Below are positions 1 through 7,987 of a stretch of 64,000 nucleotides of DNA, in pieces. Position numbers and translations under genes: made by a program. This DNA comes from Bog-756 sp963753905. Lineage in GTDB: Bacteria > Actinomycetota > Acidimicrobiia > Acidimicrobiales > RAAP-2. The DNA lies in the NCBI GenBank assembly GCA_963753905.1, contig CAVWDZ010000001.1:434001-498000 (forward strand), in the 5' to 3' direction. The notes below the pieces were generated by a model. It was not told the origin of the DNA, ran no database searches, and worked only from the letters and a program-made list of their open reading frames with translations. The stretch's first letter is position 1; each line of letters opens with the position of its first letter.

Positions 1-1
1 G

Positions 2-349
2 CAGGTCCGCCAGATCATCCGGTCCAACCACCCAGTCGGCCGAGCCGTCGAAGCCCTGGCCTTCAGTGTTCCGCTGTACATGCTGCTCTTCGCGACGACG
101 TACTTTGTAATGGCCCACACGCATCAAGACGCGTTCGGGGTGCCTCTCAGCCGTACCGACGCAATGTACTTCTCTACCACCGTCTTCACCACCGTCGGCT
201 TCGGGGACATCACGGCCAAGACCGAAGCTGCACGGCTCGTGGTGACCGTGCAGATGTGGCTGGACTTGGTGTTCCTGGGTCTGGTGTTGCGCGTGGTCAC
301 CCAAGCGATCAGCTACAGCCAACGGCGTCGAGCCTCCTCATCCGAATGA
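2..349 (+). CDS. Potassium channel, C-terminal part (5' truncated by window edge)
   Basis: The reading frame is open from base 2 and ends at TGA 347-349, giving 115 residues of a protein whose start lies outside the window. A transmembrane helix is followed by a pore loop with the K+ selectivity filter TVGFGD and a second hydrophobic helix, which is the two-helix (Ion_trans_2) pore design. The tail is short, basic and serine-rich, so no regulatory RCK domain follows. The stop overlaps the next start (ATGA at 346-349), so the two membrane proteins are probably translated together. Role by family: passive K+ flux across the cytoplasmic membrane. The filter makes the family call firm; gating is unknown. 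Confidence 0.85.
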   Translation, partial: QVRQIIRSNHPVGRAVEALAFSVPLYMLLFATTYFVMAHTHQDAFGVPLSRTDAMYFSTTVFTTVGFGDITAKTEAARLVVTVQMWLDLVFLGLVLRVVTQAISYSQRRRASSSE

Positions 350-1029
350 GCGACCGTCCGGAGTCTTTGAGCGTCAGCCGAACGCCAGTGCTCGGTGAAC
401 CGCGATGGCCCATGGCTCTCGCCGTGGTCGCTACCGGGGTGCTGCGGGCGACGTTACCCCCTGAACTCCGCAATGGGGATGCGCGATGGCTATTCCCGGT
501 CATCGTGGTGGCCCTGCTGGTGGCCCTCATCATCGGCGACCCCGGTCGTATCGACCGAGACCTGCCGTGGTTGCGGGTCATGACCACCTGCCTGATCATT
601 GTGATCTCACTAGCCAATGCCGACGCCGCCGTGCGACTCGTCGTCTCCATCATCAATGTTTCCGCCTTCACCAACGACGCCAAGACCCTCCTGGCCAGCG
701 GTGCCGCCATCTGGCTGACCAACGTCATCGCCTTTGGACTGTGGTACTGGGCCCTCGACCGAGGTGGCCCTGCAGCCCGGGCCAGTGGTTCCGCTCGGCC
801 TCCGGCGTTGGTGTTTCCTGAGATGAAGAACGAAGAGTTCGTCGGTGCGGGCTGGAGCCCGCGGTTCGTGGACTACTTCCATTTCTCGTTCGCAACGGCG
901 ACGGCGTTCAGCCCTACGGATGTTTCGGCGATTCGGCCGTGGATGAAACTGATGATGATGGCAGAGGAGACTATTTCGCTGGTCGTCGCATTACTCGTTG
1001 TAGCCCGAGCCGTAAACATCCTGAAGTGA
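346..1029 (+). CDS. DUF1345-like integral membrane protein
   Basis: This 227-residue protein starts at the ATG inside the ATGA overlap with the channel gene. Hydrophobic helices lie near residues 20-35, 46-62, 73-95 and 115-140. The C-terminal part carries an FHFSFATATAF(S)PTDVS-like stretch followed by a final helix, the pattern I associate with DUF1345 membrane proteins (function unknown). An in-frame start 90 bases upstream exists but would overlap the channel gene deeply and adds a non-hydrophobic stretch, so I prefer 346. Pairing with a K+ channel and an Na+/H+ antiporter suggests a role in ion homeostasis, but that is inference only. Confidence 0.65.
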   Translation: MSDRPESLSVSRTPVLGEPRWPMALAVVATGVLRATLPPELRNGDARWLFPVIVVALLVALIIGDPGRIDRDLPWLRVMTTCLIIVISLANADAAVRLVVSIINVSAFTNDAKTLLASGAAIWLTNVIAFGLWYWALDRGGPAARASGSARPPALVFPEMKNEEFVGAGWSPRFVDYFHFSFATATAFSPTDVSAIRPWMKLMMMAEETISLVVALLVVARAVNILK

Positions 1030-1116
1030 CGGCGAGTTAGATGACGGCCTCGCAGTGCTGATTCGGACCGAAGCCCGTGGGCGAAGCCATCGGTTGTGCG
1101 GGGAAGGTCTCTGAAC

Positions 1117-2358
1117 ATGGGTTCCGGAATCGCTATCGTCGGGGTGTCGCTGCTGCTCGTCGCAGCCGTGTCACGGTATCTCTCAGGGACCCCGCTTACT
1201 CCAGCGATCCTGGTTGTCACGATCGGCGTCCTCGTGGGTCCGCTCATCCTCGACGAAATTGTGTTCCGGCCGACCAGCTCGACCGTTCGCAGCTTCGCCG
1301 AGGCAACCCTCGCGGTCGTACTGTTCTCCGATTCTTCTCGGGTGAATCTGCGTGCACTGAAGCGAGAAGCATCGATGCCGCTCCGTCTCCTTGGCATTGG
1401 CCTGATTCTCACAGTTCTTGCCGGTGGAGTCATCGCGCTCGGGCTGTTTCACTCCTTCTCGCTCAATGACGCGCTGATCCTAGGGGTCGTTCTTGCCCCG
1501 ACTGACGCCGGACTCGGCAGTGCTGTCGTCACCGACGACAGGCTTCCGCAGCTCGTTCGTCAATCGCTCAATGTCGAGAGTGGCCTCAACGACGGGATCT
1601 GCGTGCCTTTGCTGCTCATTCTTCTGGCGACTGCCGCCGGTGCCGCTTCCCACCCGCTTCGGGTGGTTGCTGAGGCGATTGGCTATGGCGTCCTCTGCGG
1701 TGTCGGTGCAGCACTGCTCGCTGCGGCGATCGTTGTGTTTGCCGGCCGCCGGAACCTGATCGACAAGACCTGGCAGCAGATCGTTCCCTTGGCTACGACG
1801 ATCGCCGCTTACGGTGCCGCCAATGCACTGGGTGGATCGGGGTTCATCGCCGCCTTCGTGGCCGGCGCCCTTTTCGGTCTGCTCGCTGGCGACGAGGTGG
1901 CAGAAACGATGCACTTCACCGAAGAGACCGGAGTGGTGCTCGACAGCGTTACCTTCCTCGTCTTCGGAGCCGTGCTGTTGGGCCCGGCATTCAAGCATGT
2001 GAGTTGGCAGATCGTGCTGTATGCCGTGCTGAGCTTGACCATCGTGCGGATGCTGCCGGTGGCAATCGCTCTGTTCGGTACCCACGCCCGACCTGCAACC
2101 GTCGCGTTCATGGGTTGGTTCGGTCCGCGCGGCCTCGCCTCGATCGTCTTCGCGGTGATCGTCGAAGATGCCCGGCTGCCGCACTCTGCCGACATCGTTC
2201 TGGCAACCTACCTCACGGTCGGTCTTTCGGTCCTTGCTCATGGAGCCTCGGCATCACCCCTCGTGAATCGCTATGTCAGATGGTTTCAGGCTGCGTCGGA
2301 GGAGAGTCCACCCACTATGGAGACCCAACCTGCACACGAACATCGTCCGCGGCTGTAG
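1117..2358 (+). CDS. Sodium/proton antiporter, CPA1 (NhaP-like) family
   Basis: This 413-residue protein is built almost entirely of hydrophobic segments (about 11-12 helices). The central APTDAG...NVESGLNDG signature (residues about 120-155) corresponds to the acidic ion-binding helices of CPA1 exchangers, which swap cytoplasmic Na+ or K+ for external H+. I chose ATG 1117 because GGGAAGG sits 9 bases upstream; an in-frame GTG at 1096 would lie upstream of that ribosome site. The short hydrophilic C-terminus lacks a large regulatory domain. It follows the channel and DUF1345 genes on the same strand after 87 bases and may share their transcript. Base composition is visibly less GC-rich than the genes after 2.8 kb. 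Confidence 0.85.
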   Translation: MGSGIAIVGVSLLLVAAVSRYLSGTPLTPAILVVTIGVLVGPLILDEIVFRPTSSTVRSFAEATLAVVLFSDSSRVNLRALKREASMPLRLLGIGLILTVLAGGVIALGLFHSFSLNDALILGVVLAPTDAGLGSAVVTDDRLPQLVRQSLNVESGLNDGICVPLLLILLATAAGAASHPLRVVAEAIGYGVLCGVGAALLAAAIVVFAGRRNLIDKTWQQIVPLATTIAAYGAANALGGSGFIAAFVAGALFGLLAGDEVAETMHFTEETGVVLDSVTFLVFGAVLLGPAFKHVSWQIVLYAVLSLTIVRMLPVAIALFGTHARPATVAFMGWFGPRGLASIVFAVIVEDARLPHSADIVLATYLTVGLSVLAHGASASPLVNRYVRWFQAASEESPPTMETQPAHEHRPRL

Positions 2359-2397
2359 CTGCGCCTACGCTCAAGCTCCCAGCAGGGGTTCGAACAT

Positions 2398-2425
2398 CGG
2401 CATTTTCCTTGGTTGGGAAAAGCCG
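2398..2425 (+). terminator. Hairpin after the antiporter gene
   Basis: CGGC (2398-2401) pairs with GCCG (2422-2425) and TTTTCC with GGAAAA inside it, with one bulged base and a short loop. It begins 39 bases after the antiporter stop. There is no strong T-run, so it may terminate weakly or protect the 3' end. Confidence 0.45.
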
Positions 2426-2448
2426 GTGAACTACCGCCTCTGACCAGG

Positions 2449-2471
2449 GAAAACGTTGTCATTCCGACAAC
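2449..2471 (-). terminator. Terminator of tRNA-Ala
   Basis: Read on the minus strand, a perfect six-pair stem GTTGTC/GACAAC with a five-base loop starts five bases after the tRNA 3' end and is followed by GTTTTC, a short intrinsic-terminator tail. Confidence 0.6.
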
Positions 2472-2475
2472 ACCG

Positions 2476-2548
2476 TGGAGGTAAGGGGATTCGAACCCCT
2501 GACCTCTTGACTGCCAGTCAAGCGCTCTACCAACTGAGCTATACCCCC
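2476..2548 (-). tRNA. alaT: tRNA-Ala(GGC)
   Basis: Read on the minus strand, 73 bases fold into a full cloverleaf. The acceptor stem is 7 bp, the D arm is GCTC/GAGC, the anticodon stem CTTGA/TCAAG encloses loop CTGGCAG (anticodon GGC), the variable loop has five bases, and the T arm is AGGGG-TTCGAAT-CCCCT. Acceptor position 3 is G opposite U70 and the discriminator is A73. G3:U70 is the identity element of alanyl-tRNA synthetase, so the assignment is firm. CCA is not encoded. The gene symbol is a generic one. The 3' end faces the less GC-rich transport block. Confidence 0.97.
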
Positions 2549-2792
2549 GAAGGTGGCCTCAGAGTATCAGCACGCTCTCGGGTCACGAGGAGGCCGTGTG
2601 ATGCCTGATCGGGTGGCGGCACCGATGCCGGACGGCCCGCCGTCGCCCATGCCGCCCTGCCCGGGTTCGGGTCCCCTCCGCGCTGCGGATCGCCTCGCTC
2701 CGGCTCCGAGCGCGACCGCCCCGGACTCGCCCGCTCGCATCCGAAACACCCGCTCTGAGGCTCGGGCCGGTGGGGCGCCACCCGGTGGCCGG

Positions 2793-2798
2793 TACCAT
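2793..2798 (+). promoter_or_regulatory. -10 hexamer of leuS (leaderless)
   Basis: TACCAT ends 8 bases before the leuS ATG, so transcription should begin at or next to the start codon. The 258 bases from the tRNA to leuS hold nothing else I can support. Confidence 0.5.
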
Positions 2799-2806
2799 CG
2801 TCCCCC

Positions 2807-5314
2807 ATGGCACGGGCCTACGACGTCATCGCGGTCGAGAAGAAGTGGCAGCGCCGCTGGAACGACGACGGCACCTATGAAGTGGACGCCGACGACCCCC
2901 GGCCCCCCTGGTACGTCCTCACCATGTACCCCTACCCGTCGGGCCCGGCCCACATGGGCCACGTCCGCAACTACACCTTCGGCGATCTCCTCGTCCGCCA
3001 CCGGACCATGCTCGGGTACGCGGTGCTCTCGCCCTTCGGCTTCGACTCGTTCGGGCTGCCCGCCGAGAACGCGGCCATCACCACCGGCACCCACCCCCGG
3101 GTCTTCACCGATGCACGCATCGCCGAGCTCAAGGAATCCATCCTCTCGCTGGGCGCCGTCTACGACTGGCGCCGCGAGATCCGCAGCCACGATCCCGAGT
3201 ACATCAGGTGGACCCAGTTCATCTTCGAGAAACTGCTGGCCGCCGGGCTCGCCTACCGTGCCAACGCCCCGGTCAACTGGTGCCCCGGCTGCCAGACCGT
3301 GCTCGCCAACGAGCAGGTCCTGGCCGACGGCACCTGCGAGCGCTCGGGCGACCTGGTGGTCATCCGCGATCTCGAGCAGTGGTTCTTCCGGATCACCTCC
3401 TATGCCGACGAGCTCCTCTCCGGTCTCGACGACCTCGAATGGCCCGAGCGGGTCAAGACGATGCAGCGCAACTGGATCGGCCGGTCCGAGGGCGCCGAAT
3501 ACGATCTCGTGGTCGAGGGGCGCGACGGCTCGGACGGCCAAGAGCCGCTCGTGCTCCGCGTCTTCACCACCCGCCCGGACACCTCCTTCGGCATGACCTA
3601 CGCGGTCGTGGCCCCCGAGCACCCGCTCGTCGACCAGCTGACCACCCCCGACCACCGAAGCGAGGTCGAGGCGCTCCGGGTCCGCGCCGCTGCGAGCTCC
3701 GAGCTCGAGCGCCTGTCCGAGTCCGGTGCCGCGCTCGCCCGGCGCGGCGCCTTCACCGGCTCCTCGGTGGTCAATCCCTTCACCGGGACCGCGGTCCCGG
3801 TCTACGTGGCGGACTACGTGCTCATGGGCTACGGGACCGGCGCCATCATGGCCGTGCCCGCAGAGGACGCCCGCGACTGGGACTTCGCCCAGGCCTACGG
3901 TCTGCCCGTGGTCCGCACTGTGCGCCCTCCCGATGGGTGGGACGAGCACGGCGGTCCGGACGGAGGACCGGGCGGTGCGTACACCGGCCCCGGCGAGAAG
4001 ATCAACAGCCAGTGGCTCGACGGCCTGGACATCCCGACCGCCAAGGCCCGCGCCATCGACTGGCTCGAGGAGCGTGGCATCGGCACACGCACGGTCAATT
4101 ACCGGCTGCGCGATTGGCTCATCTCGCGCCAGCGGTTCTGGGGATGCCCGATCCCGGTCGTGTACTGCCCCGACCACGGCATCGTCCCGGTGCCGGTCGC
4201 CGACCTTCCGGTGCTCGCTCCCGACGACGTCGAATTCCTCCCGACCGGCGTCTCACCGCTCGCCACCAACGAGGGGTTCCTGCACACGACGTGCCCGACC
4301 TGTGGCGGCCCGGCCACCCGCGAGACCGACACCATGGACACCTTCGTCGACTCGTCGTGGTACTTCCTCCGGTTCACCGACCCCTGGACCCCGGGGGTCC
4401 CCTTCGACCCGGACATCGCGCGGCACTGGATGCCGGTCGACCAGTACATCGGCGGTATCGAGCACGCCATCCTGCATCTGCTCTACGCCCGGTTCTTCAC
4501 CAAGGCGCTGGCCGACGTGGGCATCGCCCCCGAGGGTCTCCGCGAGCCGTTCGCCCGGCTGTTCACCCAGGGCATGATCCGGATGGGCGGGACCAAGATG
4601 TCCAAGTCCAAGGGAAACCTGGTGGCACCGTCGAGCTACCTGGACACGGTCGGCGCCGACGCGCTTCGGCTCTTCCACCTCTTCGTCGGACCACCCGCCG
4701 ACGCCGTTGACTGGACCGAACAGACCGACAGCGTCATCGACGGCTGCGCGCGCTTCCTCGACCGCGTCTGGCGGCTGGCCGTCCCGGTCGAGCCCCGCCC
4801 CGCCCCGGCCGGAGAGGACGATCCCGCGCCGGGTGCGCTCGCAGTCCGGCGGGCCACCCACCGGCTCGTCGACCGGGTGTCCCGGGACTACGAGCGGTGG
4901 TCCTACAACACCGCCGTCGCGGCCTGCATGGAGTTCGTGAACCTCCTCCATCCCTACGCCCGGGACGCCGGTCTTCCCGACGTGGTCGACGAGGCGGTCG
5001 ACACCCTGTTGTTGCTGCTGGCCCCGATGACCCCCCACCTCGCCGCCGAGGCCTGGGAGCGCCGCCACGGCGACAACATCCATCTGCTGGCCTGGCCGGT
5101 CGCCGACCCCGATCTCGTTGCCGAGGAGACGGTGACCATGGTGGTCCAGGTCAACGGCAAGGTCCGCGACCGCATCGGGGTGGCGCCGGGGATCAGCGAC
5201 GGAGAGGCCGAGGAGCTGGCCCTCTCCTCGCCCGCCGTGCTCGCCGCCCTCGACGGGGCGCGCCCGAAACGGATCATCGCCAAGCCGCCGAGGCTGCTCA
5301 ACATCGTCGTCTGA
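2807..5314 (+). CDS. leuS: Leucyl-tRNA synthetase
   Basis: This class I synthetase charges tRNA-Leu in the cytoplasm. The 835-residue length is normal for bacterial LeuRS. The HIGH motif appears as HMGH at residues 49-52 after PYPSGP, and KMSKS is at 597-601. Between them lie a zinc-like CPGC/CPTC region, the CP1 editing domain with the threonine-rich TTRPDTSFG stretch, and the WISRQRFWG-type motif. The anticodon-binding and C-terminal domains end with the VNGKVRDRI motif. The start is fixed by the conserved MARAYDVIAVEKKWQ beginning and a -10 hexamer 8 bases upstream; no Shine-Dalgarno site is seen. Confidence 0.98.
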   Translation: MARAYDVIAVEKKWQRRWNDDGTYEVDADDPRPPWYVLTMYPYPSGPAHMGHVRNYTFGDLLVRHRTMLGYAVLSPFGFDSFGLPAENAAITTGTHPRVFTDARIAELKESILSLGAVYDWRREIRSHDPEYIRWTQFIFEKLLAAGLAYRANAPVNWCPGCQTVLANEQVLADGTCERSGDLVVIRDLEQWFFRITSYADELLSGLDDLEWPERVKTMQRNWIGRSEGAEYDLVVEGRDGSDGQEPLVLRVFTTRPDTSFGMTYAVVAPEHPLVDQLTTPDHRSEVEALRVRAAASSELERLSESGAALARRGAFTGSSVVNPFTGTAVPVYVADYVLMGYGTGAIMAVPAEDARDWDFAQAYGLPVVRTVRPPDGWDEHGGPDGGPGGAYTGPGEKINSQWLDGLDIPTAKARAIDWLEERGIGTRTVNYRLRDWLISRQRFWGCPIPVVYCPDHGIVPVPVADLPVLAPDDVEFLPTGVSPLATNEGFLHTTCPTCGGPATRETDTMDTFVDSSWYFLRFTDPWTPGVPFDPDIARHWMPVDQYIGGIEHAILHLLYARFFTKALADVGIAPEGLREPFARLFTQGMIRMGGTKMSKSKGNLVAPSSYLDTVGADALRLFHLFVGPPADAVDWTEQTDSVIDGCARFLDRVWRLAVPVEPRPAPAGEDDPAPGALAVRRATHRLVDRVSRDYERWSYNTAVAACMEFVNLLHPYARDAGLPDVVDEAVDTLLLLLAPMTPHLAAEAWERRHGDNIHLLAWPVADPDLVAEETVTMVVQVNGKVRDRIGVAPGISDGEAEELALSSPAVLAALDGARPKRIIAKPPRLLNIVV

Positions 5315-5342
5315 CCCCCCGCCGGACCGGACGACCCGGCCC

Positions 5343-6347
5343 CTACGAGAAGCCGGCCAACACCTCGGCCCACCGCTCGGCGGGAATTCCCGAGGGGGCG
5401 TAGACGTTGAACCGGTCGACCAGGCCGTCGAAGCGGGCCCGCACCATGCCCGGGAGGGCATCGAGGTCGCCGACCACCGCGAAGGCCTCGAGCACCTCGT
5501 CGTCGATGAGGCCGGTCATCTCGTCCCAGGCGCCGCGCTTCGACAGGGTGTTGAGATCGTCCTGCAGCGCACCCCACCCGTGCAGCTCGAGGACCGGCCG
5601 GTAGGCGGGGGTCGATCCGTAGAAGGCGAGCTGCTTCCTGGTCGCTCCGATGGCCGCCTCGAACCCGGCGTCGTCGATCCCGGTCACCACCATGCCCGGC
5701 AGCGAGACCTCGACGGCCGACCTCGATCGTCCGCTGAGGGCCAGCCCGCGTTCGAGGGCGGGAAGGGTCACCTCGCGGAGGTAGCGCTCGGTGGTGAAGG
5801 CGTGGGCCAGCAGCCCGTCGGCCACCTCGCCGGCGACCTCGGCCATCCGGGTGCCGACCGCTGCGAGGAAGATCGGCGGATTGCCGAAGGGGTTGGGACC
5901 GGGGTCGAACATCGGCGTCATCAGGGTGTGACGGTAGAACTCGCCTCGGAAGGCGAGACGGCTGCCGTCGGCCCAGCTCGCCCAGATGGCCCGGATGGCG
6001 AGGATGAGCTCGCGCATCCGGGGCGCGGGGTGCGACCAGGGCATCGAGAACCGTTTCTCGATGTGGGGCTTGATCTGCGACCCGAGCCCGAGCATGAACC
6101 GGCCCCGGGCCATGGTCTGGAGGTCGTTGGCCGTGGTGGCCAGGGTCATCGGGTTGCGGGCGAAGGCCACGGCGATCCCGGTGCCGACCTGGATGCGCTC
6201 GGTGTGGGTTGCGGCCAGGACCAGGGGGAGGAAGGGATCGTGGCTGGTCTCGGCCGACCAGATCCCGTCGTAGCCGGCCGCCTCGGCCTCCCTGGCCCGG
6301 TCCACGACCGCGGCCGGATCGAAGCCGATGGTCCCGTCGATGCGCAT
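5343..6347 (-). CDS. LLM-class F420-dependent oxidoreductase
   Basis: This 334-residue TIM-barrel protein is of the luciferase-like monooxygenase fold. Typical features are the N-terminal AREAEAAGYDGIWSAETSHDPF strand-helix unit, GTGIAVAFARNP and TMARGRFMLGLGSQ, which form the flavin/F420 pocket in the family. Such enzymes use reduced F420 (or FMN) for hydride transfer; the substrate cannot be inferred. It is convergent with leuS, 28 bases apart. ATG 6347 is favoured because TACCGT lies 5 bases upstream on its strand, which would give a leaderless message. Confidence 0.88.
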   Translation of the reverse strand: MRIDGTIGFDPAAVVDRAREAEAAGYDGIWSAETSHDPFLPLVLAATHTERIQVGTGIAVAFARNPMTLATTANDLQTMARGRFMLGLGSQIKPHIEKRFSMPWSHPAPRMRELILAIRAIWASWADGSRLAFRGEFYRHTLMTPMFDPGPNPFGNPPIFLAAVGTRMAEVAGEVADGLLAHAFTTERYLREVTLPALERGLALSGRSRSAVEVSLPGMVVTGIDDAGFEAAIGATRKQLAFYGSTPAYRPVLELHGWGALQDDLNTLSKRGAWDEMTGLIDDEVLEAFAVVGDLDALPGMVRARFDGLVDRFNVYAPSGIPAERWAEVLAGFS

Positions 6348-6352
6348 GCGTC

Positions 6353-6358
6353 ACGGTA
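6353..6358 (-). promoter_or_regulatory. -10 hexamer of the LLM gene
   Basis: Minus-strand TACCGT lies 5 bases before the ATG at 6347, consistent with a leaderless message. Confidence 0.4.
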
Positions 6359-6425
6359 GCAATCGGGTCCTCTGGGCTGCCCGGGGCTCGGAAACGAGAA
6401 AAAATCCGAATTAGTAGTTGCATGA

Positions 6426-6438
6426 TCACTCATAGTGA
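6426..6438. promoter_or_regulatory. Dyad TCACT-N3-AGTGA, operator candidate
   Basis: A perfect inverted repeat of five bases per arm lies 16-28 bases before the DUF1707 gene, in a locally AT-rich patch where its promoter must be. A near-copy stands upstream of the PLDc_N/DUF2510 gene (12701-12713), so both may answer to the same repressor. Confidence 0.5.
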
Positions 6439-6453
6439 CGGCACAATTGGGTC

Positions 6454-7098
6454 GTGGCAGCGCCCCCGGAGTCTCGAGAGCTGCTCATGGTCGGTCCCCT
6501 GGAAGCGGTGCCAGCCCCCCGGCATCCGCTCACTCCCCGGCCGGTGCCGAGCGCGCCGCTGGTTCCCGAGCGCGCCGCACCGGTCGCCGGGGCCGGCTCG
6601 GCGCGCTCGGCCGACGCGTCCGCCACCCAGGCCGACACCGGGGTCACCGACGAGGACCGCAACCGCTACGGGGCCCTTCTCGACCGCGCGGCCGACCGCG
6701 GTCTGCTCTCGCTCGCCGACTACCAGGTCCGCCTCGGCGAGCTCGCCGAGGCGACCACGATGGAGCAGATGCACCGCATCGTGACCGAGCTCCCCGTCTT
6801 TTCCGCTCCTCCGGCCAAGACCAATGCGAGTTCCCGGCGCCGGCCGCGGGCGCCCTTGCCGGCCGGCTCTGCACTGCAGGGCGCGACGCCCGAGGCACCC
6901 TGGGTCGGCGCTCCGAGCGGCCGTCCCTTCGAGGGGCGCGGTCGATGGCTCGTGTTGGCCGCGATGGTCGCCGTGCTCCTCGTCTCGATCGTCGTGCTGG
7001 CCGTGTTCGCAGCCCACCTGACCCACGTCCGGTCCACAGGGCTGCCGGTCCTGCGGCCCCGGCCGGGCGCGGCCCTCCTCAGTGCCCTTCGCCTCTGA
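6454..7098 (+). CDS. DUF1707 domain membrane protein
   Basis: This 214-residue protein has a proline/alanine-rich N-terminal 65 residues. A DUF1707 (SHOCT-like) segment follows, in which EDRNRYGALLDRAADRGLLSL precedes a YQVR-LGELAEATT helix. A linker rich in Arg and Pro leads to one transmembrane helix near residues 165-187 and a short tail. DUF1707 proteins are membrane-anchored actinobacterial proteins of unsettled function. The GTG start is used. The last 20 bases overlap the end of the convergent PAC2 gene, so the two transcripts are complementary at their tails. The upstream dyad suggests repressor control. Confidence 0.7.
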   Translation: MAAPPESRELLMVGPLEAVPAPRHPLTPRPVPSAPLVPERAAPVAGAGSARSADASATQADTGVTDEDRNRYGALLDRAADRGLLSLADYQVRLGELAEATTMEQMHRIVTELPVFSAPPAKTNASSRRRPRAPLPAGSALQGATPEAPWVGAPSGRPFEGRGRWLVLAAMVAVLLVSIVVLAVFAAHLTHVRSTGLPVLRPRPGAALLSALRL

Positions 7099-7987
7099 GG
7101 AACTGCTCGAGCTCGGCGGCGATCTCGTCCCCGCTGGGCAGCTCGCTGTCGGTCCCGAGGGACGTGCCTTCTTCGGAGTCGAGCGCCGCCTCGAGCCGGC
7201 GGACCATCTCGAGGTGGTCGGGGTTGGCACCGATGAGCTCGTCGACCTGGGCACGGGAGGCCTCCCCGGCCGTCCGCAGCGCTGAGGAGTCGAGGACCGT
7301 CCCGGTCACCGCGCAGAGGCCTTCGACCAGAGCGGCACTGGCCTCGGGGTAGGGCATCGCCGAGACGTAGTGCGGGACCCGGGCCCAGAGGCCGATGACC
7401 GGGATCCCGGCCTCGCCGAAGGCCACCTCGAGGGCGGCCTGCACGCCGGCGGGCACCTCCAGGGTGCCGTGCACAGTGCCCACCCGCCCGGCCAGATCGG
7501 CGGAGCTCGGGGGGACGGTGGAGGCCAGTCGCACCGGTCTGGTGTGGGGGGTCGGCGCCGGGAAGGCGCCGAGGCCGACCACGCGGCGCACGTCGAGGAT
7601 CTCCGCCAGCTCGACCACCGCGCGTATGAAGCTGCGCCACCGGAAGTCGGGCTCCGGCCCGGTCAGATACAGCAGATCCGCACCTGCCCGGTCCTTGCCG
7701 GCCACCAGCCGGATGGTCGGCCAGGTGAGCTCGGTGGTGACCCCGTCCTCGAGGCGGGCGATCGGGCGCCGGGCCCGCTGGTCGATGAGCGGCTCGGTGT
7801 CGAAGGTGGCCACGACCGCGGTGGGGGAGGTCGTGAGGAGGTGGGTGATCGCCGCGGTGGCGCCCATCCCGGCGTCGACCCACCCCTCGAGGGCGACGAC
7901 CAGGACCGGGTGCTCGACCCGCGCACCGGGCGGCCGTCCCCAGCCGGGGTCGATCTCGTAGAGGGACGCGGGGTCGGTGCCGCTCAC
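7079..7987 (-). CDS. PAC2 family protein
   Basis: This 302-residue protein carries the PAC2 fold named after proteasome assembly chaperone 2. Typical are PVLVVALEGWVDAG near residue 30, the GKD..AGADLLYLTGPEPDFRW stretch and the central GLGAFPAPTPHTRPVRL segment. Actinobacterial members are usual companions of proteasome-bearing genomes, but their function is not established. The GTG start lies in a GTGA overlap (7984-7987) with the stop of the phosphotransferase gene, so the two genes form an operon. The C-terminus ends with an acidic helix (GDEIAAELEQFLR) seen in this family. Confidence 0.85.
   Translation of the reverse strand: MSGTDPASLYEIDPGWGRPPGARVEHPVLVVALEGWVDAGMGATAAITHLLTTSPTAVVATFDTEPLIDQRARRPIARLEDGVTTELTWPTIRLVAGKDRAGADLLYLTGPEPDFRWRSFIRAVVELAEILDVRRVVGLGAFPAPTPHTRPVRLASTVPPSSADLAGRVGTVHGTLEVPAGVQAALEVAFGEAGIPVIGLWARVPHYVSAMPYPEASAALVEGLCAVTGTVLDSSALRTAGEASRAQVDELIGANPDHLEMVRRLEAALDSEEGTSLGTDSELPSGDEIAAELEQFLRGEGH

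Noticed and set aside
2567..4177. Long open frame of 536 codons antisense to leuS
   Set aside because: Mirror of the strongly biased third-codon GC of leuS; the translation is repetitive and has no recognisable domain.
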